This document shows positions 1 to 7,012 of a stretch of 17,949 bases of DNA, piece by piece (within the stretch, counting starts at the first letter, position 1; each line of letters opens with the position of its first letter). Where the stretch lies: contig CAZIHW010000016.1 of the NCBI GenBank assembly GCA_964539045.1, positions 1 to 17,949 of the forward strand, written 5' to 3'. The notes below the pieces were generated by a model that saw only the letters and a list, made by a program, of their open reading frames with translations, did not search any database and had not been told where the DNA came from. This DNA is from UBA1227 sp964539045. Its GTDB lineage: Bacteria > Bacillota > Clostridia > Oscillospirales > Acutalibacteraceae. The position numbers were made by a program, and so were the translations under genes.

Positions 1-75
1 AAAACGCTTTATTTAACTTTGACATTATTCTAACAAAGGATAATTAGAAAAAATTTTTGACGTATATTGGCACAA

Positions 76-91
76 CCACAATATATTGTGT
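76..91. promoter_or_regulatory. NrdR-box-like palindrome
   Basis: Positions 77-90 form a perfect 14-bp palindrome, CACAATATATTGTG. The 16 bases at 76-91 match the published NrdR box (acaCwAtATaTwGtgt, recalled from memory) at 15 of 16 positions. NrdR is the repressor of ribonucleotide reductase genes and usually binds two boxes about 31-32 bp apart. A weak second half-site, CCACAAT, starts at 108, exactly 32 bp downstream, but its right half does not match. The target could be the dcw promoter to the right or a gene left of the window. The match is seen in the sequence; the function is inferred. Confidence 0.5.
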
Positions 92-107
92 TCGACAAGA
101 TTCGACA
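91..107 (-). promoter_or_regulatory. Tandem Spo0A (0A) boxes
   Basis: TTCGACA occurs at 91-97 and again at 101-107, separated by three bases. Read on the minus strand this is TGTCGAA, three bases, TGTCGAA: two exact copies of the Spo0A consensus box (TGNCGAA) with the 10-bp spacing at which Spo0A dimers bind in tandem. The pair lies about 25 bp upstream of the -35 element of the mraZ promoter. The exact repeat is seen directly. Control of the dcw cluster, or of a gene left of the window, by Spo0A is inferred. Confidence 0.55.
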
Positions 108-131
108 CCACAATTCACTAAAAATATTTTC

Positions 132-160
132 TTGCAATCGTAAATGTACAGGGATATACT
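132..160 (+). promoter_or_regulatory. Sigma-A promoter of the dcw cluster
   Basis: TTGCAA at 132-137 and TATACT at 155-160 are separated by exactly 17 bp, a near-consensus housekeeping promoter. Transcription should start near 167, leaving a leader of about 60 bases before the mraZ start codon at 229. It is the best promoter match upstream of mraZ. Confidence 0.7.
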
Positions 161-163
161 GTA

Positions 164-203
164 GTTGTAAAGTGGTGTAAAAGTACATCAAAATGGTGCA
201 AAA
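164..203 (+). promoter_or_regulatory. Candidate MraZ operator repeats
   Basis: Related short repeats of the form G(G/T)TG(T/C)AAA occur at 164-171, 174-181 and 195-202. A degenerate copy lies around 184-193, so the register is about one helical turn (10-11 bp). The larger pair 169-182 and 190-203 agrees at 12 of 14 bases. MraZ proteins are known to bind several short direct repeats spaced by about 10 bp in front of their own operon. These repeats cover the predicted transcription start, as expected for autorepression. The exact box sequence in this lineage is not known to me. Confidence 0.5.
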
Positions 204-228
204 AGGAGCGAGAGGAGTAAACGGGTAT

Positions 229-648
229 ATGGACTTTCTCGGCTTATACAAGCATAGCCTTGATGCGAAGAACCGTATATTCATACCTTCTAAGTACAGA
301 GAGTACTTGGGAGGACCTTTCGTTGTGTGTAAAGCGCCTGATAAATGTATATATATTTATTCTTTGGAAGAATGGGAAAAAGTAGCCGCTCAGGTTAAGG
401 CCTTGTCCGGAAGTGAGAATAACAGACGGTTTAAAAGAGGATTCTTTGAATCTGCTGATATGGTTGAGATGGACAAGCAGGGAAGAATTACGCTGAGGGC
501 TGAGCTCATAGAGTATGCCGGACTTAAGAAGGACGTTGTCATTTCAGGTTCGGGAAACAAGTTCGAAGTGTGGGATGTAGACGAGTACGAGGCTGATACA
601 TATAAGGCCCGCTGTGCTGACGATCTCGATATAGAGGTTATATTCTGA
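229..648 (+). CDS. mraZ: Transcriptional regulator MraZ
   Basis: MraZ is a DNA-binding repressor of the dcw operon with two SpoVT/AbrB-like halves that assembles into rings. The 139-residue product shows both characteristic loops: DAKNRIFIPSKYRE near the N-terminus and DKQGRITLRAELIEYAGL in the second half, each with the conserved D-x-x-x-R arrangement. The length fits the family (about 140-150). An in-frame ATG at 193 exists but has no ribosome binding site. The ATG at 229 follows GAGGAG (212-217) and gives the normal family N-terminus (MDFLGLYKHSLDAK), so it is chosen. The stop codon overlaps the rsmH start by one base (TGATG), implying coupled translation. The direct repeats just upstream are its likely binding sites. 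Confidence 0.95.
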   Translation: MDFLGLYKHSLDAKNRIFIPSKYREYLGGPFVVCKAPDKCIYIYSLEEWEKVAAQVKALSGSENNRRFKRGFFESADMVEMDKQGRITLRAELIEYAGLKKDVVISGSGNKFEVWDVDEYEADTYKARCADDLDIEVIF

Positions 649-1583
649 TGCCTGACATACATTTTGAACATATTTCAGTGTTATTTGATGAAACGATAGA
701 ATCACTTGATATAAAACCCGACGGTATATATGTCGATGCGACTGCCGGCGGCGGCGGACATTCTTCCGGGATTCTCAGTAAATTGGGTGAAGAGGGAAGA
801 CTTGTCTGTATTGACAGGGATCCCGATGCGATTGCCGTGCTCAAGGGACGTCTCGGCAGTGATAAAAGAGTTACGATAGTTCATGACAACTATTGCAATA
901 TAAAATCAGTATTAAAAGAATTGCGCATATCCGAGGTAGATGGCATCCTGGCGGATCTCGGGGTGAGTTCCTATCAGCTTGATACCGCGGATAGGGGGTT
1001 TTCTTTTCACTCTGACGCCCCTCTTGATATGAGAATGAGCAAAGAGGGCACGACTGCGGCCGATTTATGCAATACATTATCGGAAGATGAACTTTGCGAT
1101 ATCTTACGTATGTACGGTGAGGAAAAGTTTGCACGGAGTATCGCTAAAAATATTGTTAAGCACAGGGAAACAGAACCTATAGAGACTACATTGCAGCTGA
1201 GCGACATAGTTTCCGAATCTGTACCTGCCAAAGTCAGACGCAAGGGACACCCGGCCAGAAAAACTTTTCAGGCCTTGCGTATAGCGGTCAACGGTGAATT
1301 GGAAAAGCTTGCCGATTCGGTTGATGATATGTTTGAATGTCTTAAGCCGAATGGGGTGTTATCGATAATAACATTCCACTCACTGGAGGACAGAACGGTA
1401 AAACAATGCTTTTCGAAGTTTTGTGAGGGATGCACGTGCCCGCCGGAATTTCCCGTATGCGTATGCGGAAAGACTCCGCGCGGAAAACTTTGCTTCAAGT
1501 ACAAAGAGGCGGGAGACGAGGAACTCGAGAAAAATCCTCGTTCGAGAAGTGCGAAACTCAGATCAGTGAGAAAATTGATTTAA
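648..1583 (+). CDS. rsmH: 16S rRNA (cytosine-1402-N4)-methyltransferase
   Basis: RsmH (formerly MraW) uses S-adenosylmethionine to methylate N4 of C1402 in the decoding site of 16S rRNA. The 311-residue protein has the expected motifs in order: the SAM-binding DATAGGGGHS at residues 30-39, CIDRDPDAI at about 54-62, DGILADLGVSSYQLD, RGFSFHSDAPLDMRM, the substrate loop RKGHPARKTFQALRIAVNGEL, and ITFHSLEDRTVK. It ends in the usual basic NPRSRSAKLRSVRKL tail. Length and motif order are normal. The start overlaps the mraZ stop by one base. It sits second in the cluster, as in most Firmicutes. Confidence 0.97.
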   Translation: MPDIHFEHISVLFDETIESLDIKPDGIYVDATAGGGGHSSGILSKLGEEGRLVCIDRDPDAIAVLKGRLGSDKRVTIVHDNYCNIKSVLKELRISEVDGILADLGVSSYQLDTADRGFSFHSDAPLDMRMSKEGTTAADLCNTLSEDELCDILRMYGEEKFARSIAKNIVKHRETEPIETTLQLSDIVSESVPAKVRRKGHPARKTFQALRIAVNGELEKLADSVDDMFECLKPNGVLSIITFHSLEDRTVKQCFSKFCEGCTCPPEFPVCVCGKTPRGKLCFKYKEAGDEELEKNPRSRSAKLRSVRKLI

Positions 1584-1660
1584 GTATAAACTAATTAAGT
1601 ATAAAACAGTATAAAACGAAGATTAACATAGAGAAGATCGTGTAGAAAGGGGTGGAGCCG

Positions 1661-2215
1661 ATGGCATACCGTGGCACGGAAGCCTATGATTACAATAGAA
1701 TAAATCGTCAGGACTATTACGGCTCTGCCGCACCTGCCCGGCCGACTGCTCCGAGGCGCGGACCGGGGCAAAGACCTCAGCCGACGCGACGACCTAAGCC
1801 GGCTCAAAGACCGCGGGTAGTACAAAAAACAGAGGCCCAATTAAAGGCGGAGGCTCGCCGCAGTACGGCCAAGACAATAAAGATTATGACGATTTGTGCA
1901 GTATTTTTCGCACTCATAGCCTTCCAGATTTACAGCCAGGTTCAAGTGGACGAACTTGACAGAGAACTCAATGATATAAATTCTGAAATAAGTGTTCTCG
2001 ACAGCGAAAATACAAGACTTAACATGCAACTGGATTCGGTTATTTCTCTGGACAAGGTTGATGAGTATGCACAAGATGTTCTGGGAATGGTTAAGGTCGA
2101 GAATTATCAAGTGTCGTATATTGATCTTTCCGGAGGAGATTCGGTGGTGGTCAGCGGCGGTAAGGTACATAAGAGCTTATGGGACACCGTAAAGGCATAT
2201 TTGACATCAAAATAA
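1661..2215 (+). CDS. ftsL: Cell division protein FtsL
   Basis: FtsL is a bitopic divisome protein that joins DivIC and DivIB to activate the septal FtsW-PBP synthase. The 184-residue product has the family architecture: a cytoplasmic tail of about 73 residues, one membrane segment at about 74-92, then an extracellular leucine-zipper-like coiled coil at about 95-130. Sequence conservation is low in this family, so the call rests on topology and on its place between rsmH and the PBP. The tail is long and very rich in Pro and Arg (residues 27-52), longer than in B. subtilis FtsL. A GTG at 1652 lies in frame, but the ATG at 1661 is better placed 8 bases after AAAGGGG (1646-1652). Confidence 0.85.
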   Translation: MAYRGTEAYDYNRINRQDYYGSAAPARPTAPRRGPGQRPQPTRRPKPAQRPRVVQKTEAQLKAEARRSTAKTIKIMTICAVFFALIAFQIYSQVQVDELDRELNDINSEISVLDSENTRLNMQLDSVISLDKVDEYAQDVLGMVKVENYQVSYIDLSGGDSVVVSGGKVHKSLWDTVKAYLTSK

Positions 2216-2225
2216 CGTATAAATT

Positions 2226-2257
2226 TGAGAGTTAGGAAAATCCTTTCCTAACTCTCA
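2226..2257 (+). other. Perfect 14-bp RNA hairpin between ftsL and the PBP gene
   Basis: TGAGAGTTAGGAAA (2226-2239) pairs perfectly with TTTCCTAACTCTCA (2244-2257) across a four-base loop. No run of T follows (the next bases are TAGTCG), so it does not look like an ordinary intrinsic terminator on the plus strand. The hairpin begins 10 bases after the ftsL stop and ends 18 bases before the PBP ribosome binding site. An mRNA processing or stability element, or a factor-dependent pause, is possible. Confidence 0.7.
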
Positions 2258-2294
2258 TAGTCGTAATTAAAGGGCAAGGAGGTGCCTGCGTCTT

Positions 2295-4514
2295 ATGGCA
2301 AAGAAATCAAACAGACAGCTCAAAAACAGGGCTGTTATAGCATTGATTTTGACATGCTTCGTAGGTTTTGGAGCGGGAGCATTCGGTATGATTAATGCCG
2401 GATTGATTCATGGTGAGGAGTATAAGTTAAAGGCTGAGTCGCAGCAGCTTTCCGATACAACCGTTACGGCAAAAAGAGGAAATATCTATGACTCCAACAT
2501 GAATGTCATAGCACAGAGCGCCAATGTCTGGAAGGTTTATATAAATCCGTCAAAGATTTCTGACGAGGAAACTCGCAAGGACGTTGCTGAAACTCTCTCT
2601 GAAATTTTAGATATAGACTACGATTCCGTGTATGAAAAGTGCGGAAAGAAAGAGTATGGATATGTCCTGATAAAGTCTCAGGTTGAATATGAGGCAAAGA
2701 CAAAAATTCTTAAATATGTGGATGAAAATAGGGGCTACAATCAGATAGTGGGCGTAGACAACGATGTGAAGAGATATTATCCCTATTCCAATTTTGCCTC
2801 TACGGTACTTGGATTTACGGGAACCGATGACGTCGGCAGATCGGGACTGGAGTATTTTTACAACGATATATTGACCGGTACCGCCGGACGTATTGTAACT
2901 GCCAAAAATGCGAAATCCATAGAGATGTCAGCGCAGTATGAGTCGTATTATGAGGCTAAGCAAGGAGCAAATTTGCAGCTCACTATGAACCAGGTTATTC
3001 AATATTACCTGGATTCGGCTCTTGAACAGGCAGTAATAGATAACGATGCTACATATGGATACGGAATTGTTATGGATACGAAGACCGGGGCTATACTTGC
3101 TATGAGCACAAAGCCTGACTTTGATTCCAACAACCCCTATGAGATAAACGATGAGAAAGTTCTTGAGACAATTGAAGCTATTCAGGACGAGGATGAACGA
3201 AATGCCGCCCTCGTAACAGCCAGATATTCGCAGTGGAGAAATAGAACAATATGTGATACTTATGAACCGGGTTCGGTTTTCAAATGTGTAACTGCTGCTG
3301 CGGGGCTTGAAGAGGGTGTTGTAAGTCCTGAAGAGATGTTCGTATGTACCGGTTCATATAACGTTATGGACAGAACCTATCATTGCTCAAACAGAGCGGG
3401 TCACGGAAGTGAAAACTTTACAAAGGCCATGATGAATTCCTGTAACCCGATATTCATAGCCGTGGCACAGAGACTCGGTCCGGATACATTCTACAAATAT
3501 TTCGATGCCTTCGGATTTACGGAGAGCACCGGAATAGATCTTCCGGCCGAAAGCAATCCGACGGCTAATGTAACTTACTATACGGCAGACAGACTTACCG
3601 CGGTATCTTTGGCTTCGTGCTCATTCGGCCAATCCTTCCAAGTAAGTCCTATACAGGTTATAACTGCCATAAATGCTATAGCAAACGGCGGCAAACTTAT
3701 GCAGCCTTATATAGTAGCTGCAATGCTTGATGAAGACGGAAATAAGATTGCCGAAACAGAGCCTACAATCAAGCGTCAGGTTGTTTCAAAGAAGACAGCT
3801 GATACGGTGGCTATGATGATGGAGGAAGTTGTAAGGGCCGGAACAGCAAAGAACGGATATGTTTCCGGATACCGTGTTGCCGGTAAAACCGGTACGTCGG
3901 AGAAACTCCCCGATAAAGTAAATTACATTGCTTCGTTCTGCGGCTTTGCTCCTGCAGATGATCCCGAGATATCGATTCTTATTGTTATAGATGAACCTAA
4001 GGGAGACCATTATACCGGCGGTGCAGTTGCCGCTCCTGTAGCAGCCGAGGTGGCACAACAGACCCTGCAGTATCTTAATATTGAACCGCAGTACTCAGAT
4101 GAAGAGCTTGCAAAGCTTGATGTAAAGGCTCCGAATCTCATCGGAAATACCGTTGCACAGGCTAAAAAGGATTTGTCTGCAAGCGGATTTTCCGTTAAAG
4201 TTGTAGGCTCCGGAGACAAGGTTCTTCTGCAGACTCCGGCGGCTGATCAGGTTATACCGAAGAACGGTCTTGTTGTCCTCTACACCGAGAACAGCAAAGA
4301 TACACAAAAAGTTGAAGTACCGAATCTCACAGGACTTACGGTTTCGGAGGCAAACAAGGTTGCCGTAAATGCCGGGGTTAATATCAAGATTTCCGGCTAT
4401 ACGAGCGGAAGCACGATTTCTTCCTACAGGCAAAGTATAGCTGAGGGAACAGAAGTAGCGATGGGAACCATAGTTACGGTATCGTTTAAAACTACCGTAA
4501 ATGTGGAAGACTGA
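2295..4514 (+). CDS. Class B penicillin-binding protein with two PASTA domains
   Basis: A monofunctional transpeptidase (FtsI/PBP2B/SpoVD family) that cross-links septal peptidoglycan with FtsW. The 739-residue protein has an N-terminal membrane anchor (about 12-37), a PBP dimer domain with RGNIYDSNMNVIA, and a transpeptidase domain. All three active-site motifs are present: SVFK with nucleophile Ser327, SCN at 382-384, and KTGT at 531-534. Two PASTA domains follow, starting near Pro613 and Pro676. A very strong ribosome binding site, AAGGAGGTG (2276-2284), precedes the ATG. Many Firmicutes carry two such genes here, a vegetative PbpB and a sporulation SpoVD; this cluster has one. The two PASTA domains favour PbpB, but SpoVD cannot be excluded, so no symbol is given. 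Confidence 0.93.
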   Translation: MAKKSNRQLKNRAVIALILTCFVGFGAGAFGMINAGLIHGEEYKLKAESQQLSDTTVTAKRGNIYDSNMNVIAQSANVWKVYINPSKISDEETRKDVAETLSEILDIDYDSVYEKCGKKEYGYVLIKSQVEYEAKTKILKYVDENRGYNQIVGVDNDVKRYYPYSNFASTVLGFTGTDDVGRSGLEYFYNDILTGTAGRIVTAKNAKSIEMSAQYESYYEAKQGANLQLTMNQVIQYYLDSALEQAVIDNDATYGYGIVMDTKTGAILAMSTKPDFDSNNPYEINDEKVLETIEAIQDEDERNAALVTARYSQWRNRTICDTYEPGSVFKCVTAAAGLEEGVVSPEEMFVCTGSYNVMDRTYHCSNRAGHGSENFTKAMMNSCNPIFIAVAQRLGPDTFYKYFDAFGFTESTGIDLPAESNPTANVTYYTADRLTAVSLASCSFGQSFQVSPIQVITAINAIANGGKLMQPYIVAAMLDEDGNKIAETEPTIKRQVVSKKTADTVAMMMEEVVRAGTAKNGYVSGYRVAGKTGTSEKLPDKVNYIASFCGFAPADDPEISILIVIDEPKGDHYTGGAVAAPVAAEVAQQTLQYLNIEPQYSDEELAKLDVKAPNLIGNTVAQAKKDLSASGFSVKVVGSGDKVLLQTPAADQVIPKNGLVVLYTENSKDTQKVEVPNLTGLTVSEANKVAVNAGVNIKISGYTSGSTISSYRQSIAEGTEVAMGTIVTVSFKTTVNVED

Positions 4515-4554
4515 TATTCAGAGTTTTATATTTAATTTGCCCGGAGGCGATATT

Positions 4555-5934
4555 TTGAAACCGATAAGTACCGAATGGATAGCAAAGGCTTGCGGGGGAA
4601 GCACAGATACAGATGTACAAATAACCTCCGTTGTCATAGACAACAGAGAAGTTATTCCGGGAAGCTTGTTTATAGCCATACACGGCGAGCGCCTGGACGG
4701 ACACAAATTTGTTATGCCGGCTTGCGAATCGGGGGCTGCGGCAGTCATGATTGACTCCGAAACTTCTCACAGCGTACCCGCGGTGAAGGTGAAAGATACC
4801 TCCGAGGCTTTATTGTCCCTTGCGAATGCATATAGAAAAACTTTTGATATACCGGTTGTAGCCCTGACGGGAAGTGTCGGGAAAACAACTACAAAAGAAA
4901 TGATATGGTGTGTACTGAATGCAAAGTACAACGCACATAAAACCAAGGGAAACTGGAACAATGAAATAGGGGTTCCGAGAGTTCTGCTCGGGTTAGAGGA
5001 TAATCATACTGCAGCTGTAGTAGAGATGGGCATGGATATGAGTGGACAGATATCAAATCTTTCGAAAACCACAAATCCAACTATGGCGCTTATAACAAAT
5101 GTAGGAGTATCTCATATAGAAAATTTAGGAAGCAGAGAAAATATACTTAAGGCAAAACTTGAGATATTGGACGGCATGGAAGACGGTACTCCTCTTATCC
5201 TGAATGCAGATAATGATATGCTCAGCACAGTTTCTGAGGCATCTCTCGGAAATAAGCATACGATAACACGCTTTGGCCTGAAGAATAACGCTGATGTTAC
5301 AGCGACAGATATAAAATATCTTGATTCTTCAACGGAGTTTACGGCAAATGTCAGGGACGGGGGCTTTAAGGTTATAATACCTACAACGGGAGAACACAAT
5401 GTTTATGATGCTCTCGCGGCTATAACGGTGGGTAAGATTTTGGGAATACCCAACCCCGATATGGCAGAGGCTTTGAAGAACTATGTTCCCGCAGGAATGC
5501 GAGAGAAAATAGAAGTGATAGCAGATGTTACACTTATAGAAGATTGTTACAATGCAAGTCCGGACTCCTTCAGAGCATTATCTGAGACACTCAAAATAAA
5601 AGGTGAGAGCGGGAAACGGATTATAGCCGTAACGGCAGATATGCTTGAGCTTGGAGATTATTCAAAAGAGGCACATGAGAAAGTTGGAAAATATCTTGCA
5701 GATGCAGGTATTGACATGCTCTTAACCTACGGCGAGTTTTCAAAATATACAGCTTCATCAGCCAGGGAAAACGGTGTCATCAGAGTGTTTGATTTCGACG
5801 ATAAAGGGGAACTTTCAAGGCACCTCAGCACGATGCTTAAATCGGGCGATGTAGTTGCTTTTAAGGGCAGCCGCGGAATGAAGCTTGAGGAAGTTATAGA
5901 AGAAGTTCGTTCAGAATTGGAAAAAAGGGGATAA
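4555..5934 (+). CDS. murF: UDP-N-acetylmuramoyl-tripeptide--D-alanyl-D-alanine ligase
   Basis: MurF adds D-Ala-D-Ala to UDP-MurNAc-tripeptide in the cytoplasm, the last soluble step before MraY. The 460-residue product has the Mur ligase order: an N-terminal UDP-binding domain (starting ISTEWIAKACGG), the ATP loop TGSVGKTTT at 105-113, KGNWNNEIGVP, VVEMGMDMSGQI, ITNVGVSHIENLGS, and the MurF-type EDCYNASPDSFRA. The last motif, and the absence of the MurE DNPR and DYAHTP motifs, separate it from MurE. An in-frame ATG at 4501 overlaps the PBP gene but has no ribosome binding site. The TTG at 4555 lies 7 bases after GGAGG (4543-4547) and gives the correct family N-terminus, so it is chosen. It sits where B. 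subtilis has murE. Confidence 0.93.
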   Translation: MKPISTEWIAKACGGSTDTDVQITSVVIDNREVIPGSLFIAIHGERLDGHKFVMPACESGAAAVMIDSETSHSVPAVKVKDTSEALLSLANAYRKTFDIPVVALTGSVGKTTTKEMIWCVLNAKYNAHKTKGNWNNEIGVPRVLLGLEDNHTAAVVEMGMDMSGQISNLSKTTNPTMALITNVGVSHIENLGSRENILKAKLEILDGMEDGTPLILNADNDMLSTVSEASLGNKHTITRFGLKNNADVTATDIKYLDSSTEFTANVRDGGFKVIIPTTGEHNVYDALAAITVGKILGIPNPDMAEALKNYVPAGMREKIEVIADVTLIEDCYNASPDSFRALSETLKIKGESGKRIIAVTADMLELGDYSKEAHEKVGKYLADAGIDMLLTYGEFSKYTASSARENGVIRVFDFDDKGELSRHLSTMLKSGDVVAFKGSRGMKLEEVIEEVRSELEKRG

Positions 5935-5939
5935 CTGAT

Positions 5940-7001
5940 ATGAATACTTTGATAGCCATAATAATTGCGGTAGTCGCAAGTTTCATCTTAAGCGCTTTGC
6001 TCGGTGTAGTATTGGTTCCCTGGCTTCATAAACTTAAGTTCGGCCAGACAATTCTTGACATCGGACCGAATTGGCACAAGAAAAAGCAGGGAACGCCTAC
6101 GATGGGTGGCTTTATGTTCATCCTCTCCACGGTTATCGTTTTTTTACTCATAGTATTGATAGATAAGATCCTGGGCGGAGATATAATAGGGGGAGGCTCC
6201 CCTGTTGCCGATGCCGTAAAGGTTAAAACATATGCCGCTTTGGTTCTGGCACTCGGATTCGGTCTCATTGGATTTTTCGATGACTATATAAAGGTAGTAA
6301 AAAAGCAGAATGAAGGTTTAACCGTTATTCAGAAGACGGCAGCTCAGGTTGTATTAAGCGTAGGATACATAGTGAGTATGTGTCTTTCGGGCGATCAGTT
6401 TATGTATATACCTTTTGTGGGCAATGTTTCATACGGCAGTCCGATTGTATTCGGTATATTTACAATAATCGTTATTTATGCAACTGTAAATGCAGTTAAC
6501 TTTACAGATGGCATAGACGGCCTTTGTGCATCGGTTACTGTTACCTCAGCTGCGTCATTTGCTATTATGGCAGCATTGAAATCCTTAACAGGTGCAAGCA
6601 TTCTGGCCTGTGTTGTTGCGGGTGCATGCGCGGGTTATCTCATATGGAATTGGCATCCTGCTAAATGTTTCATGGGTGATACGGGTTCCATGTTCCTCGG
6701 CGGAATGATAGTGGGACTTAGTTTTGCCATAGATTGTCCGCTTATTTTGCTTGCTGCGGGCATAATATATGTAATCGAAGGACTTTCCGATGTTATCCAG
6801 ATTGTTTACTTCAAGATTACAAAGAAGATAGCCAGACGCACAGACCCTAAGGCTACGGGAAAGAGACTTTTTAAAATGGCCCCTATACATCACCATTTTG
6901 AAAAGTGCGGATGGAAGGAAGAAAAGATAGTTATTGTATTTTCAATAATTAATCTTATAGGCGGCGCACTTGGCTGCTTTATCATTTATTCAGGAAGATA
7001 A
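5940..7001 (+). CDS. mraY: Phospho-N-acetylmuramoyl-pentapeptide transferase
   Basis: MraY transfers phospho-MurNAc-pentapeptide from UDP to undecaprenyl phosphate, making lipid I at the inner membrane face. The 353-residue protein is highly hydrophobic, consistent with about ten membrane segments. It keeps the active-site signatures: FDDY with Asp114 and Asp115, NAVNFTDGIDGL with Asp190, FMGDTGS with Asp247, and the HHH motif at 317-319 (PIHHHFEKCGW). The length is normal. The ribosome binding site AAGGGG (about 5926-5931) lies inside the 3' end of murF, and the gap to murF is 5 bases, so the two are probably translated together. Confidence 0.97.
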   Translation: MNTLIAIIIAVVASFILSALLGVVLVPWLHKLKFGQTILDIGPNWHKKKQGTPTMGGFMFILSTVIVFLLIVLIDKILGGDIIGGGSPVADAVKVKTYAALVLALGFGLIGFFDDYIKVVKKQNEGLTVIQKTAAQVVLSVGYIVSMCLSGDQFMYIPFVGNVSYGSPIVFGIFTIIVIYATVNAVNFTDGIDGLCASVTVTSAASFAIMAALKSLTGASILACVVAGACAGYLIWNWHPAKCFMGDTGSMFLGGMIVGLSFAIDCPLILLAAGIIYVIEGLSDVIQIVYFKITKKIARRTDPKATGKRLFKMAPIHHHFEKCGWKEEKIVIVFSIINLIGGALGCFIIYSGR

Positions 7002-7012
7002 GAGGACTTGAT

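Noticed and set aside
19..46. TTGACA at 19-24 with TAATTA at 41-46 as a second promoter.
   Set aside because: The -10 is poor and 155-160 is a far better match closer to the gene. It is kept only as a remote possibility.
35..62. Sigma-H-like promoter, AAAGGATAA at 35-43, which would suit Spo0A control.
   Set aside because: The -35 fits, but the expected GAAT at the -10 is only GACG at the right spacing, so the match is incomplete.
108..123. Second NrdR box at the usual 32-bp spacing.
   Set aside because: Only the left half CCACAAT matches; overall about 9 of 16 bases. It is noted as a half-site, not called.
30..284. 84-codon minus-strand frame over the mraZ leader.
   Set aside because: It spans the promoter and the start of mraZ, has no ribosome binding site and no recognisable protein character.
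2226..2257. Intrinsic terminator after ftsL.
   Set aside because: The stem is perfect but no T tract follows on the plus strand, so it is listed as a hairpin of unknown role.
4501..4554. Upstream ATG start for murF overlapping the PBP gene.
   Set aside because: It has no ribosome binding site and adds residues the MurF family does not have. The TTG at 4555 has an ideal site.
4555..5934. Possibility that this ligase is MurE, as expected from B. subtilis order.
   Set aside because: It has the MurF-type YNASPDSFRA motif and lacks the MurE DNPR and DYAHTP motifs.
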